Made by a program: the position numbers and the translations under genes. Positions 29,754 to 37,662 of a DNA stretch of 42,960 nucleotides are shown here, piece by piece. The stretch's first letter is position 1. Each line of letters starts with the position of its first letter. This DNA comes from Leucobacter sp. UBA1945 (lineage in GTDB: Bacteria; Actinomycetota; Actinomycetes; Actinomycetales; Microbacteriaceae). The notes below the pieces were generated by a model, which searched no databases, had not been told where the DNA came from, and worked only from the letters and a program-made list of their open reading frames with translations. Location: assembly GCA_002336855.1 (NCBI GenBank), contig DDEV01000094.1, positions 1-42,960 on the forward strand, in the 5' to 3' direction.

Positions 29754-30640
29754 AGCGACCCTCCTGGGTTTCGGGGCACCTCATCGAGGCGAATGCCCTG
29801 CTCTTCGAAGTGCCTCTTGATGAGTGCGCGCAGCTCTCGCTGCACCGAGAATTGTGCCTCGGGGCGGGTGCGAACCGCGAGGCGAATCGTGGCCTGATCG
29901 CCGCTTACGCTCTCGAGCCCAAGCACCTCGGGCTCGCCGGTGACGCGCCGCGCGAACTGAGGGGAATGCAGCAGCTCGCTCGCACTCTCGAGCGCCGTGC
30001 GTTCGACGAGTTCGAGATCTTCGCTCGATGAGACCGTAATGTCGATGATCGCTCGGCCCCAACCCTGAGATGTGTTGCCGAGGGTAAGAATCTCGCCGTT
30101 ACGAATGAACCAGAGCGTGCCGTCGCTCGCGCGAACCCTGGTCACGCGAATGCCGACGTCTTCGACCGTACCTGTGATGGTGCCGACGGTCACGAGATCA
30201 CCGACACCCATCTGGTCTTCGAACACCATGAACAGGCCGTTCAGAATGTCTTTGACGACGTTCTGCGCCCCGAAGGCTAGGCCCGCGGCGATGAAGCCAG
30301 CCGAGGCGATCACCGCGGCGATGTTCACACCGAACTGCACGAGGATCAAAAAGAACCCAATGATCACGGTCGACCAGTTGATGATGTTGCGGCCGAACGT
30401 GCCGAGCGTACGTGTGCGCTGCACCGCGCGCGCGTTCATGAGCGGACCGGCCGCGAGTTCCTGGGTCGAGTCGACGTCTTGCGCCTTCTTCACGCCGCGC
30501 ACCACGCCGCGCACTGCTCGACCGAGCACCAGCCGAAGCAGCCAGTTTGCGACGAGGCACGCGACGATCACGACGACGACGCGCCAGAGCACCTCGTACT
30601 GCGCGAAGAATGCGCTCACGGCGCCCCAGAACTCAGCCAT
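29750..30640 (-). CDS. Small-conductance mechanosensitive channel (MscS family)
   Basis: 296 aa. Three membrane helices in the first ~150 residues; the pore-lining part and beta domain match MscS: AAGLAFGAQNVVKDILNGLF, EDQMGVGDLVTVGTITGTVE, IRVTRVRASDGTLWFIRNGE. It releases solutes on hypo-osmotic shock. ATG 30640 lies 4 bp after the pepN stop, so the genes are co-transcribed with glbO downstream. Confidence 0.92.
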   Translation of the reverse strand: MAEFWGAVSAFFAQYEVLWRVVVVIVACLVANWLLRLVLGRAVRGVVRGVKKAQDVDSTQELAAGPLMNARAVQRTRTLGTFGRNIINWSTVIIGFFLILVQFGVNIAAVIASAGFIAAGLAFGAQNVVKDILNGLFMVFEDQMGVGDLVTVGTITGTVEDVGIRVTRVRASDGTLWFIRNGEILTLGNTSQGWGRAIIDITVSSSEDLELVERTALESASELLHSPQFARRVTGEPEVLGLESVSGDQATIRLAVRTRPEAQFSVQRELRALIKRHFEEQGIRLDEVPRNPGGSL

Positions 30641-30644
30641 GCGG

Positions 30645-33227
30645 TTAGGCTCTCGCGTCAGCCGCCTGCGCCACGAGCGCGCGTTCGACGCCGGCGAGGT
30701 GCTCGACGATCATGCGACGCAGCGCCGGCGCGGCCTCGGGATTGGCGTCGAGCCACTGGGCAGTTGCCGAGCGCAGGGCCTCGTTCGCGAGCGGCGACGG
30801 GTAGAAGCCGTCAACGATCTCCTCGACGATTGCGTGGCTGCGCGTCTTCCAGACATCTGCCAGAGAGTCGAAGAAGCGCGCAACGAACGGTTCGAACACT
30901 GTCAGATCGTGGCTGCGCAAGAAGCCGAGGCCGCTCGCGCGAACGATCGCGTTCGGCTTGCCCGCATCGTCGAAGATCGACGCCCAAGCGAGCTCTTTGT
31001 CTTCGAGCGTCGGCAAAGCGGCGCGCGCGTGCGCGGCAGACTGGTTGCCACTCGCGGTGCGGTCGTCTGCGAGCGCGGCATCGATCTCTTCACGGCTTGC
31101 GCGGCCTCCAGCCGCGAGCGAGATGAGCAGCTCCCAGCCGAGATCGGTGTCGATGTCGAGCCCGTCGAGCGCGGCGCGCTCTTCGAGAATCTCGAGCACC
31201 GTGTCGAGCTGGGCATCGGTCGAGGCGATCTGGGCGAAAGCCTTCACGAACTGGAACTGCAGGTCGCTGCCTGCGGTGGCGCCGAGGGCGAGCTGCCAGA
31301 ACACGTCTGCCACGCGCTCGAGGGTTGCCGTGCGACGCTCTGGCGCGACGTAGCTCGACGCGGCGAGCAGCAGCTGCTGAATCAGGGTGCGCAGCACGGT
31401 CGAATTCGTCTCGGCCGAGATATGCGCGAGCACGATGTCGACGAAGCGGCTCGCGGGCAGCTCACCGTCGCGGGTCTGATCCCAGAGCGTGCCCCAAACG
31501 AGTGAGCGAGCGAGCGAGCTCTCGAAGCCGCCGAGGTGCGCCGCCGCGGTGTCGAGCGAGCGCTCGTCGAGACGAATCTTGGCATAGCTGAGATCGTCGT
31601 CGTTGAGCAGCAGCAGCGCGGGCTGCGCGGTGCCGACGAGCTCTGGCACCGAGGTAGTAGCGCCGTCGACATCGAGCTCGAGGCGCTGAGTGCGCACGAG
31701 CGCCTCGCCCTGCACCTCGTAGAGGCCGACGGCGATGCGGTGCGGGCGCAGCGTCGGGTACTCGGCTACCGCCGTCTGAGCGATCGAGAAGCTCGCGTAC
31801 TTGCCTTCGGCGTCGAGCTCGAAGACCGGGCGCAGGGTGTTGACACCAGCAGTCTCGAGCCACTTCTTCGACCAGTCACCGAGGTCGCGGCCGCTCTGCG
31901 CCTCGAGTTCGCTCAGCAGGTCGGTGAGCTCGGTGTTGCTGTACTCGTGCTTCATGAAGTATTCGTGTACGCCCTGCATGAACGGCTTACGGCCGACCCA
32001 GGCGACAAGCTGCTTCAGTACCGACGCGCCCTTGGCGTAGGTGATGCCGTCGAAGTTGACCATGACGTCTTCGAGATCGCGAATCTCGGCGACGATCGGG
32101 TGAGTCGAGGGCAGTTGATCTTGGCGGTATGCCCAAGACTTCTCGCTCGCCACGAAGGTGGTCCAGCAGTCGTTCCACTCGGTCGCTTCGGCAACGCCGA
32201 GGGTCGACATGTACTCGGCGAACGACTCGTTGAGCCAGAGGTCGTTCCACCAGCGCATGGTGACGAGGTCGCCGAACCACATGTGCGCAAGCTCGTGCAG
32301 AATCGTAATGACGCGGCGCTCGCGCATGGCGTCGGTCACCTGGCTGCGGAAGACGTACGACTCGGTGAATGTCACCGCTCCAATGTTCTCCATCGCACCC
32401 ATGTTGTATTCGGGTACGAAGAGCTGGTCGTACTTCTCGAACGGGTAGGGATAGCCGAACTCGCGCTCGAAGAATTCGAAGCCCTCGCGGGTCTTCTCGA
32501 AGATGTAGTCGGCGTCGAGGTACTCGCCGAGCGACTCGCGGCAGAAGACTCCGAGCGGAATGGTGCGGCCTGCCGCGTTGGTGAGTTCGCTGCGCACCAC
32601 GCGGTACGGGCCGGTGATGAGTGCGGTGATGTAGCTCGACATGACCGGGGTGGGCTCGAATGCCCAGGTAGCGACTTGCTCTGTGGTGCCGGTGCCGAGT
32701 GCGTTCTCGATCTCGCCGCCGATGACGGGCTCCGGGGTCGACTGGTTGCTCACCACGTGCCAACGCGCGGGCGCGGTGACGGTGAACTGAAATGTCGCCT
32801 TCAGATCGGGCTGCTCAAACACGGCGAACATGCGACGCGAGTCGGGCACCTCGAACTGCGAGTAGAGGTAGACCTCGTCGTCTGCGGGGTCGACGAAGCG
32901 GTGCAAACCCTCGCCGGTGTTCGTGTAGCACTGGTCACTCACGACGGTGAGCGTGTTCGAGGCGGCGAGCCCTGGCAGTGCGATTCGAGAATCTGCGTAG
33001 ACCTCGGCCGGGTCGAGCTCGGTCTCGTTCAGCGTGACGCTGTGCACCTTCGACGCGATGAGGTCGATGAAGGTATCAGCGCCCGGCGTGCCAGAGAAGT
33101 GCACGGTCGTGACGGCGCGGAAGCACTCGGCGCCGGTGGTGAGGTCGAGGTTGACCTCGTAGCGGTGGGTGCTGACATCTGCGGCACGCTGCTGGGCTTC
33201 GACACGCGTGAGGTTGGTTCCTGGCAC
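30645..33227 (-). CDS. pepN: Aminopeptidase N (M1 metallopeptidase)
   Basis: 860 aa from GTG 33227, giving the usual start 'PGTNLTRVEAQQRAADVST', with GGAG 5 nt upstream; an upstream in-frame start adds a non-conserved tail. The M1 hallmarks are the exopeptidase motif GAMEN and the zinc site HELAHMWFGD…LWLNESFAEY (two His, catalytic Glu, distal Glu). The long C-terminal ERAP1-like domain is complete. It removes N-terminal residues from peptides in the cytoplasm. Confidence 0.95.
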   Translation of the reverse strand: MPGTNLTRVEAQQRAADVSTHRYEVNLDLTTGAECFRAVTTVHFSGTPGADTFIDLIASKVHSVTLNETELDPAEVYADSRIALPGLAASNTLTVVSDQCYTNTGEGLHRFVDPADDEVYLYSQFEVPDSRRMFAVFEQPDLKATFQFTVTAPARWHVVSNQSTPEPVIGGEIENALGTGTTEQVATWAFEPTPVMSSYITALITGPYRVVRSELTNAAGRTIPLGVFCRESLGEYLDADYIFEKTREGFEFFEREFGYPYPFEKYDQLFVPEYNMGAMENIGAVTFTESYVFRSQVTDAMRERRVITILHELAHMWFGDLVTMRWWNDLWLNESFAEYMSTLGVAEATEWNDCWTTFVASEKSWAYRQDQLPSTHPIVAEIRDLEDVMVNFDGITYAKGASVLKQLVAWVGRKPFMQGVHEYFMKHEYSNTELTDLLSELEAQSGRDLGDWSKKWLETAGVNTLRPVFELDAEGKYASFSIAQTAVAEYPTLRPHRIAVGLYEVQGEALVRTQRLELDVDGATTSVPELVGTAQPALLLLNDDDLSYAKIRLDERSLDTAAAHLGGFESSLARSLVWGTLWDQTRDGELPASRFVDIVLAHISAETNSTVLRTLIQQLLLAASSYVAPERRTATLERVADVFWQLALGATAGSDLQFQFVKAFAQIASTDAQLDTVLEILEERAALDGLDIDTDLGWELLISLAAGGRASREEIDAALADDRTASGNQSAAHARAALPTLEDKELAWASIFDDAGKPNAIVRASGLGFLRSHDLTVFEPFVARFFDSLADVWKTRSHAIVEEIVDGFYPSPLANEALRSATAQWLDANPEAAPALRRMIVEHLAGVERALVAQAADARA

Positions 33228-33334
33228 TACTGCTCCATGGTTGAAGGTGGGCGCGACCGATCGCATCGACCGCGCTGAAACGTGAATGAGTCAACCTTAT
33301 GCCCGACGGCTGACATCGCGCTCCGAATGGGCGC

Positions 33335-33340
33335 TAGGCT
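33335..33340 (+). promoter_or_regulatory. Leaderless -10 of the DsbA-family gene
   Basis: TAGGCT, 7 nt before ATG 33348; no ribosome-binding site is present. Confidence 0.5.
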
Positions 33341-33347
33341 GAGCCGC

Positions 33348-33953
33348 ATGAGTGCATCGCAGCCCCAAGTTGAGTTCTGGTTCGATCCGATCTGCCCGTG
33401 GTGCTGGATGACCAGCCGCTGGGTGTCGGAAGTCTCCGCCGTGCGCGGTTTCGACGTTTCTTGGCACCCAGTCAGCCTGGCGATCATCAACGAGGGCCGC
33501 GATGCCGGCGATCACGCCGAGGGAATGCGCCAGGGGCAGCGCATGGGAAGGGTTGCCGTCGCCGCCGAGCAGGCTCACGGCGCAGAGGTCGTCGGCCGTC
33601 TATACACCGCCTTCGGAACGCGCATTCACCCCGGCAGGCGCGACGACACTGACGCGATCATCGCAGAGGCTCTCAGCGAGGTCGGTCTTCCTGAGACGCT
33701 CGCGGCTACGGCAGACGACACCCAGTTCGATGGCATGCTGCGCGAGCACACCAGTCACGCGCTGAAGATTGCGGGGCCAGACGTGGGGGTGCCGATTATT
33801 TCGATCGACGGCGTCGCGTTCTTCGGCCCGGTGGTGACGCCTGCGCCGACCGGCGACCTCGCGCTGCAGCTCTGGGACGGTATTCGTGCCGCGGCGAGCG
33901 TTCCGGGCTTCTACGAGCTGAAGCGCGGCCGCACGGTGGGCCCGCAGTTCTGA
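33348..33953 (+). CDS. DsbA-family oxidoreductase, mycothiol-dependent nitroreductase-like
   Basis: 201 aa from ATG 33348; a longer in-frame start at 33282 would include the promoter. The N-terminal FWFDPICPWCW motif holds the CPWC redox pair, followed by the helical insert (GDHAEGMRQGQRMGRVAVAA) and VPIISIDGVAFFGPVV, the cis-Pro side of the thioredoxin fold. It resembles Rv2466c-type enzymes, which use mycothiol to reduce substrates and are linked to oxidative stress. No signal peptide, so cytoplasmic. Confidence 0.88.
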   Translation: MSASQPQVEFWFDPICPWCWMTSRWVSEVSAVRGFDVSWHPVSLAIINEGRDAGDHAEGMRQGQRMGRVAVAAEQAHGAEVVGRLYTAFGTRIHPGRRDDTDAIIAEALSEVGLPETLAATADDTQFDGMLREHTSHALKIAGPDVGVPIISIDGVAFFGPVVTPAPTGDLALQLWDGIRAAASVPGFYELKRGRTVGPQF

Positions 33954-33959
33954 GTCGAT

Positions 33960-33995
33960 CGCGGGGCTCGGTGCTGCTTTGTGACGAGCCCCGCG
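33960..33995 (+). terminator. Strong stem-loop after the DsbA-family gene
   Basis: A perfect 11-bp stem (CGCGGGGCTCG / CGAGCCCCGCG) with a 14-nt loop begins 7 bp after the stop codon. There is no U-tract. It separates this gene from the rpiB promoter at 34004. Confidence 0.65.
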
Positions 33996-34003
33996 GTCAT
34001 CAC

Positions 34004-34009
34004 TAGAAT
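34004..34009 (+). promoter_or_regulatory. Leaderless -10 of rpiB
   Basis: TAGAAT ends 7 nt before ATG 34017, so transcription should begin at or next to the start codon. Confidence 0.55.
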
Positions 34010-34016
34010 TGTGCCC

Positions 34017-34508
34017 ATGCGCATTCACGTTGCCACCGATCACGCCGGCCTTGAGTTCAGTCAGCAGCTGCAGCAGCACCTGCGCGATCAGGGGCACGAG
34101 GTGATCGACCACGGGCCCGAGGAGTACGACGCGCTCGACGACTACCCGTCGTTCTGCATCAACGCGGCGCTGGGTGTCGCGCGCGATGAGCGTGACGGGG
34201 TCGAGGCTCTCGGCGTTGTCTTCGGCGGCTCGGGCAACGGTGAGCAAATGGCCGCGAACAAGGTCGAGGGCATTCGTGCCGCGCTCGTCTGGAACGACTC
34301 GACGGCCGAGCTCGCCCGCGAGCACAATAGCGCGAACGTGATCTCGATCGGCGCGCGGCAGCACACGGTTGAAGAGGCCATGCGTTTCATCGACCTGTTC
34401 ATCGCCACGCCGTTTCCGGGTGACGAGCGCCACGTGCGCCGCATCGGTCAACTCGGCGAGTACGAGCGCACCGGCAAGATCGCGGGCAAGCAGGTCGACA
34501 GTCTGTAA
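34017..34508 (+). CDS. rpiB: Ribose-5-phosphate isomerase B
   Basis: 163 aa. RpiB/LacAB fold: MRIHVATDHAGLEFSQQLQQ at the start, DDYPSFCINAA, the FGGSGNGEQMAANKVEGIRA substrate-binding region and an EHNSANVISIGARQ segment. It interconverts ribulose- and ribose-5-phosphate in the pentose phosphate pathway. The family's usual catalytic Cys/Ser position here reads SGNGEQ, as in actinobacterial forms. It is likely co-transcribed with the glycosylase gene 11 bp downstream. Confidence 0.93.
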   Translation: MRIHVATDHAGLEFSQQLQQHLRDQGHEVIDHGPEEYDALDDYPSFCINAALGVARDERDGVEALGVVFGGSGNGEQMAANKVEGIRAALVWNDSTAELAREHNSANVISIGARQHTVEEAMRFIDLFIATPFPGDERHVRRIGQLGEYERTGKIAGKQVDSL

Positions 34509-34519
34509 GGAGCGCGCAG

Positions 34520-35539
34520 ATGCCTGAGGGGCACTCCGTACATCGCATCGCGAGGCAGTTCAAGGTCAACTTCGTGGGCGAGCGGCCTGCGGTCTCGAGC
34601 CCGCAGGGCAGATTCGCCGAGGGCGCGGCGATGATCGACGGTCGCGAGATGACCGACGCGAGGGCCGTCGGCAAGCAGATGTTTCTCGAGTTCGATCACG
34701 GCGACTGGCTTCGCGTGCATCTGGGCATCTACGGTGCCTGGGACTTCGCCGGCGACGTGCGGGTCGATCCCACGATTCAAATTCACGGCTACACGCCCGG
34801 CCACTCGAAGCTCGGGCAAACGGGGGAGTACTCTCGGCCCGACGGTGCGGTGGCAAAAAACATCAGTGCGGTGGATCGCGATGGTGAGGATTCGGTCACC
34901 TCGATCGGGGCGCCGCGCCGCGCGCGGGTGCGCATGGCCGAGCAAGACAGCGAGCGCGAGGATCAGCGCGCATTTCCGCCCGACCCGGTTGGCCAGGTGC
35001 GTGTGCGCCTGCTGACCGAGACCGTGTGCGCAGATTTGCGCGGGCCGACCGCCTGTGAAGTGCTCACGCCGGGTGAGGTCGACAAGGTGCTGCAGCGCCT
35101 CGGACCCGATCCCGCGAATGAGAATACTCCCGCCGAGCGTGATCGCTTCGTTGACCGGGCCTCCGCGAAGCGTACTGCAATCGGCCTGGTGCTCATGGAT
35201 CAGTCGGTGCTCGCCGGTATCGGTAATGTCTATCGTGCCGAGCTGCTGTTTCGGGCAGGCATCGACCCGCACACCCCCGCGAACTCGATCGATCGCGCCG
35301 CGCTCGAAGCGCTCTGGGACGACTGGGCCAAGTTGCTCGACATCGGCATCACGGTGGGGCAGATGATCACCATCGACGGGCTCGAGGGCGCTGATTACGA
35401 CCGTGCGCTCCGCGAACGGGACGAGCGTCACTGGGTCTACAAGCTCGAGGGCACGCCGTGCAAGCGCTGCGGCACGAACATCACCCTCGAAGAGATGGGC
35501 AACCGCAAGCTGTATTGGTGCGCGGGCTGCCAGCACTGA
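34520..35539 (+). CDS. Fpg/Nei-family DNA glycosylase (Nei2-like)
   Basis: 339 aa. It starts MPEGHSVHRIA with catalytic Pro2 and Glu3, a Lys in AVGKQMFLEF, the helix-two-turn-helix MDQSVLAGIGNVYRAELLFR, and a C-terminal zinc finger CKRCG…YWCAGC. It excises oxidised bases and nicks the strand. Longer than usual (about 270-290 aa), with a hydrophilic insertion at about 95-150 that is rich in charged residues. AAGGAG lies 7 nt before ATG 34520. Confidence 0.93.
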   Translation: MPEGHSVHRIARQFKVNFVGERPAVSSPQGRFAEGAAMIDGREMTDARAVGKQMFLEFDHGDWLRVHLGIYGAWDFAGDVRVDPTIQIHGYTPGHSKLGQTGEYSRPDGAVAKNISAVDRDGEDSVTSIGAPRRARVRMAEQDSEREDQRAFPPDPVGQVRVRLLTETVCADLRGPTACEVLTPGEVDKVLQRLGPDPANENTPAERDRFVDRASAKRTAIGLVLMDQSVLAGIGNVYRAELLFRAGIDPHTPANSIDRAALEALWDDWAKLLDIGITVGQMITIDGLEGADYDRALRERDERHWVYKLEGTPCKRCGTNITLEEMGNRKLYWCAGCQH

Positions 35540-35610
35540 GGTTCCGACCGTCAATTGTGGCCGCGCGTTTCGGCGCGAAGGATCCCGCGCAGAAAACATG
35601 AGAAATTTAC

Positions 35611-35653
35611 TTGCGGCTTCAACTAAATCTCTGGTACATTGCATTTAGTTGAA
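35611..35653 (+). promoter_or_regulatory. yceI promoter with perfect 11-bp inverted repeat
   Basis: TTCAACTAAAT (35618-35628) and ATTTAGTTGAA (35643-35653) are exactly complementary around a 14-bp spacer. They frame a promoter with TTGCGG (35611-35616), 18 bp, and TACATT (35635-35640). An RBS (CGGAGG) lies before the ATG. A repressor bound here would cover the core promoter. The regulator is not encoded nearby. Confidence 0.75.
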
Positions 35654-35680
35654 ACGTCAATCAAATATTTCGGAGGCATC

Positions 35681-36238
35681 ATGACCATCACCGCTGAGCA
35701 GATTCCCGGCTACCGCACCGGCACCTGGACCATCGACCCGACCCACACCGAGGTTGGCTTCTCGGTTCGCCACCTCGCCATCAGCAAGGTCAAGGGCAAG
35801 TTCGAGCGCTTCGCCGGCACGTTCGTTACCGCCGAGAACCCCCTCGACTCGACAGTCGAGGCAACCGTCGAGGTCGCATCGATCAACACCAACCAGGCTG
35901 ACCGCGATGGCCACCTGCGCACCGGCGACTTCTTCGCTGCTGACGAGTTTCCTGAGTTCACCTTCAAGAGCACCGGCGTGCGCCAGGTTGGCAGTGATTT
36001 CGCTGTCGACGGCGAGCTCACCCTGCGCGGCGTGACCAAGCCCGTCACCTTCGACTTCGAGTTCGGTGGCTTCGGCGCCGATGCGTACGGCAACTACAAG
36101 GCAGGTTTCACCGCCAAGACCGTGGTGAAGCGCGAAGACTTCGGCATCCAGTGGAACGCTCCGCTCGAGACCGGCGGTCTGCTGCTCGGCAGCGACGTCA
36201 CCATCACGCTTGACGTGCAGGCAGCTCTCAACGCTTAA
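35681..36238 (+). CDS. YceI family protein
   Basis: 185 aa from ATG 35681 with CGGAGG 5 nt upstream. The lipocalin-like YceI fold is complete: GTWTIDPTHTEVGFSVRHLA, ASINTNQADRDGHLRTGDFF, GELTLRGVTKPVTFDFEFGG, GFTAKTVVKREDFGIQWNAP. Members bind isoprenoids or related lipids. No signal peptide is visible. The strong operator upstream suggests inducible expression. Confidence 0.92.
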   Translation: MTITAEQIPGYRTGTWTIDPTHTEVGFSVRHLAISKVKGKFERFAGTFVTAENPLDSTVEATVEVASINTNQADRDGHLRTGDFFAADEFPEFTFKSTGVRQVGSDFAVDGELTLRGVTKPVTFDFEFGGFGADAYGNYKAGFTAKTVVKREDFGIQWNAPLETGGLLLGSDVTITLDVQAALNA

Positions 36239-36252
36239 TTAGCCAGAGATCT

Positions 36253-36301
36253 TTCGCGCGGGCAGGCGCGAAGAAAGGGGCGGTGGAAACACCGCCCCTT
36301 T
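36253..36301. terminator. Double hairpin bidirectional terminator
   Basis: A first stem TTCGCGC / GCGCGAA (36253-36272) is followed by a perfect 12-bp stem AAAGGGGCGGTG / CACCGCCCCTTT with a GAAA tetraloop (36274-36301). Flanked by A and T runs, it can end both yceI (rightward) and the convergent phosphatase gene (leftward). Confidence 0.88.
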
Positions 36302-36325
36302 GCTGTCTGCCCCTGACGCGAGAGC

Positions 36326-37405
36326 CTACAAAATGCCAAGATTGCGCAGCTCCTGGTGCAGCGTGGCACCATCAGGCCCGTAGATCCAGGGGACGCCGCT
36401 GACGCTGCGCTGCAGCCTCGCCTTCGAGCGCCCGCCGGCGAGCACCGCCTGGCCGACAGACAGTTGCCGAATCAGCACCGCGGCGACGTTCTCGGGGTGC
36501 GCGGTGGCGAAGCGCTGATAGAGCTCTTCGTCGTGCTGCCCGTCGTCGCCGACGAGCACCCACTTCACGTCGGGAAACTCGCGTGCGAGACGGGAAAGCT
36601 CTCGCGTCTTGTGGTCTTTGCCGCTGCGGAACCAGCGGTCGGTGGTCGGCCCCCAGTCGGTGAGCAGCAGGGAGCCCATCGGGTACAGGTTTCGCTCGAG
36701 AAATCGGCTCAGAGCGGGCGCGACGTTCCATGCGCCGGTCGAGAGGTAGATCACGGGGGAGCCGGGGTGCTTTGCGAGCAGGTGATCGTAGAGCACCGGC
36801 ATGCCGGGCGTCGAGGTGCGCGCGTGCTCGTCGAGCACGAAGCTGTTCCAGGCTGCGACCAACGGCTTCGGCAGCGCCGTGTTCAGGATGGTGTCGTCGA
36901 CGTCGCTGAGCAGCCCGAAATGGGCGGTGGGATCGGCGATGTACACCGGAGCGTGCGCAGCCTCGGCGCGCGCCGAGCCCGCCCCGCTCGCCTGTAGCGT
37001 GATGGTGTGCCAGCCCGGCGAGAGCCTCACCGGTACGACGTGGTCGATCACCCCGCCGCGATCGGAGGCGACCTCGGTGATGGGCTCGCCGTCGATCAGC
37101 ACTCGCACTGGCGAGTGGGGCACGTGCACGCTGGTGAAGCTGCGCCAGCCGCGCACCCGGGCGACCTGGGCGACGATCGGGCGCAGCGACTCGTCGGGTG
37201 CCTCGGTATCCTGCGGCTCTGTTTCGGGCAGGTAGAGCACGCGGCCAAGCACGCGCACCCACTCGGTCGAGCCGTACCCGATGTACGGGATCACGCCGGG
37301 GATTCGGCCTCGCTTGACGACGCGGCGCTCACGAAAGCGGTGCACCCAGTCATCGAGTCGCGCCGCGAACTTCGGGCGACTGTCGGGTTGTCTGGCTTCC
37401 GTCAC
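36326..37405 (-). CDS. App1-type phosphatase (DUF2183)
   Basis: 359 aa from GTG 37405. The N-terminal ~150 residues are a beta domain (GVIPYIGYGSTEWVRVLGRV). The catalytic domain has the HAD-like SDVDDTILNT, YLSTGAWN and GPTTDRWFRSGKDHKTREL segments of App1/LNS2 phosphatidate phosphatases. Probable phosphatidate or related lipid phosphatase, cytoplasmic and membrane-associated. The start lies 6 nt after a TAGACT hexamer, another leaderless gene. Confidence 0.85.
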   Translation of the reverse strand: MTEARQPDSRPKFAARLDDWVHRFRERRVVKRGRIPGVIPYIGYGSTEWVRVLGRVLYLPETEPQDTEAPDESLRPIVAQVARVRGWRSFTSVHVPHSPVRVLIDGEPITEVASDRGGVIDHVVPVRLSPGWHTITLQASGAGSARAEAAHAPVYIADPTAHFGLLSDVDDTILNTALPKPLVAAWNSFVLDEHARTSTPGMPVLYDHLLAKHPGSPVIYLSTGAWNVAPALSRFLERNLYPMGSLLLTDWGPTTDRWFRSGKDHKTRELSRLAREFPDVKWVLVGDDGQHDEELYQRFATAHPENVAAVLIRQLSVGQAVLAGGRSKARLQRSVSGVPWIYGPDGATLHQELRNLGIL

Positions 37406-37411
37406 CTGACC

Positions 37412-37417
37412 AGTCTA
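37412..37417 (-). promoter_or_regulatory. Leaderless -10 of the App1 gene
   Basis: TAGACT on the minus strand ends 6 nt before GTG 37405. There is no Shine-Dalgarno. Confidence 0.5.
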
Positions 37418-37475
37418 GGGGAGCCTGGGAGCGGGCCCGTCGATCCTCGCCCCAGAACTTGCTTTGCCACGAATG

Positions 37476-37552
37476 AGGTTTCACTTCGCGGCAAATAAGG
37501 TTTCACTCGACGTCGAGACTGATTCGCCGAGCTTCACAAACACAGATAAAAT
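37476..37552 (+). promoter_or_regulatory. cyd operon control region with 22-bp spaced direct repeats
   Basis: AGGTTTCACT occurs at 37476-37485 and 37498-37507, exactly 22 bp apart. A perfect 12-bp palindrome CTCGACGTCGAG (37506-37517) overlaps the second copy. A TAAAAT -10 lies at 37547-37552, leaving a ~100-nt leader before cydA. The repeats are placed like activator or repressor sites upstream of the promoter. The protein that binds them is unknown. Confidence 0.5.
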
Positions 37553-37662
37553 TGCTGATGACCGGTAAAAACCGGTAGATCCGAAGGGTATTACCAGCCC
37601 TCGCCGGAGCTCACTATGGGAGTGCGTCCCATGTGGGCGTGCTCAGCATGTTCGGAGAACTC

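Noticed and set aside
31536..33278. 580-codon open frame on the plus strand opposite pepN
   Set aside because: It mirrors the aminopeptidase gene, whose M1 motifs are complete. Long antisense frames are expected in GC-rich codon usage, and the translation is low complexity without a domain.
34448..35644. 398-codon frame opposite the Nei-type glycosylase
   Set aside because: The glycosylase has catalytic residues, zinc finger and ribosome site; the reverse frame has none of these.
37530..37545. TTCACAA as a Rex-type redox operator for cyd
   Set aside because: Only one half-site is present; the matching TTGTGA arm is missing.
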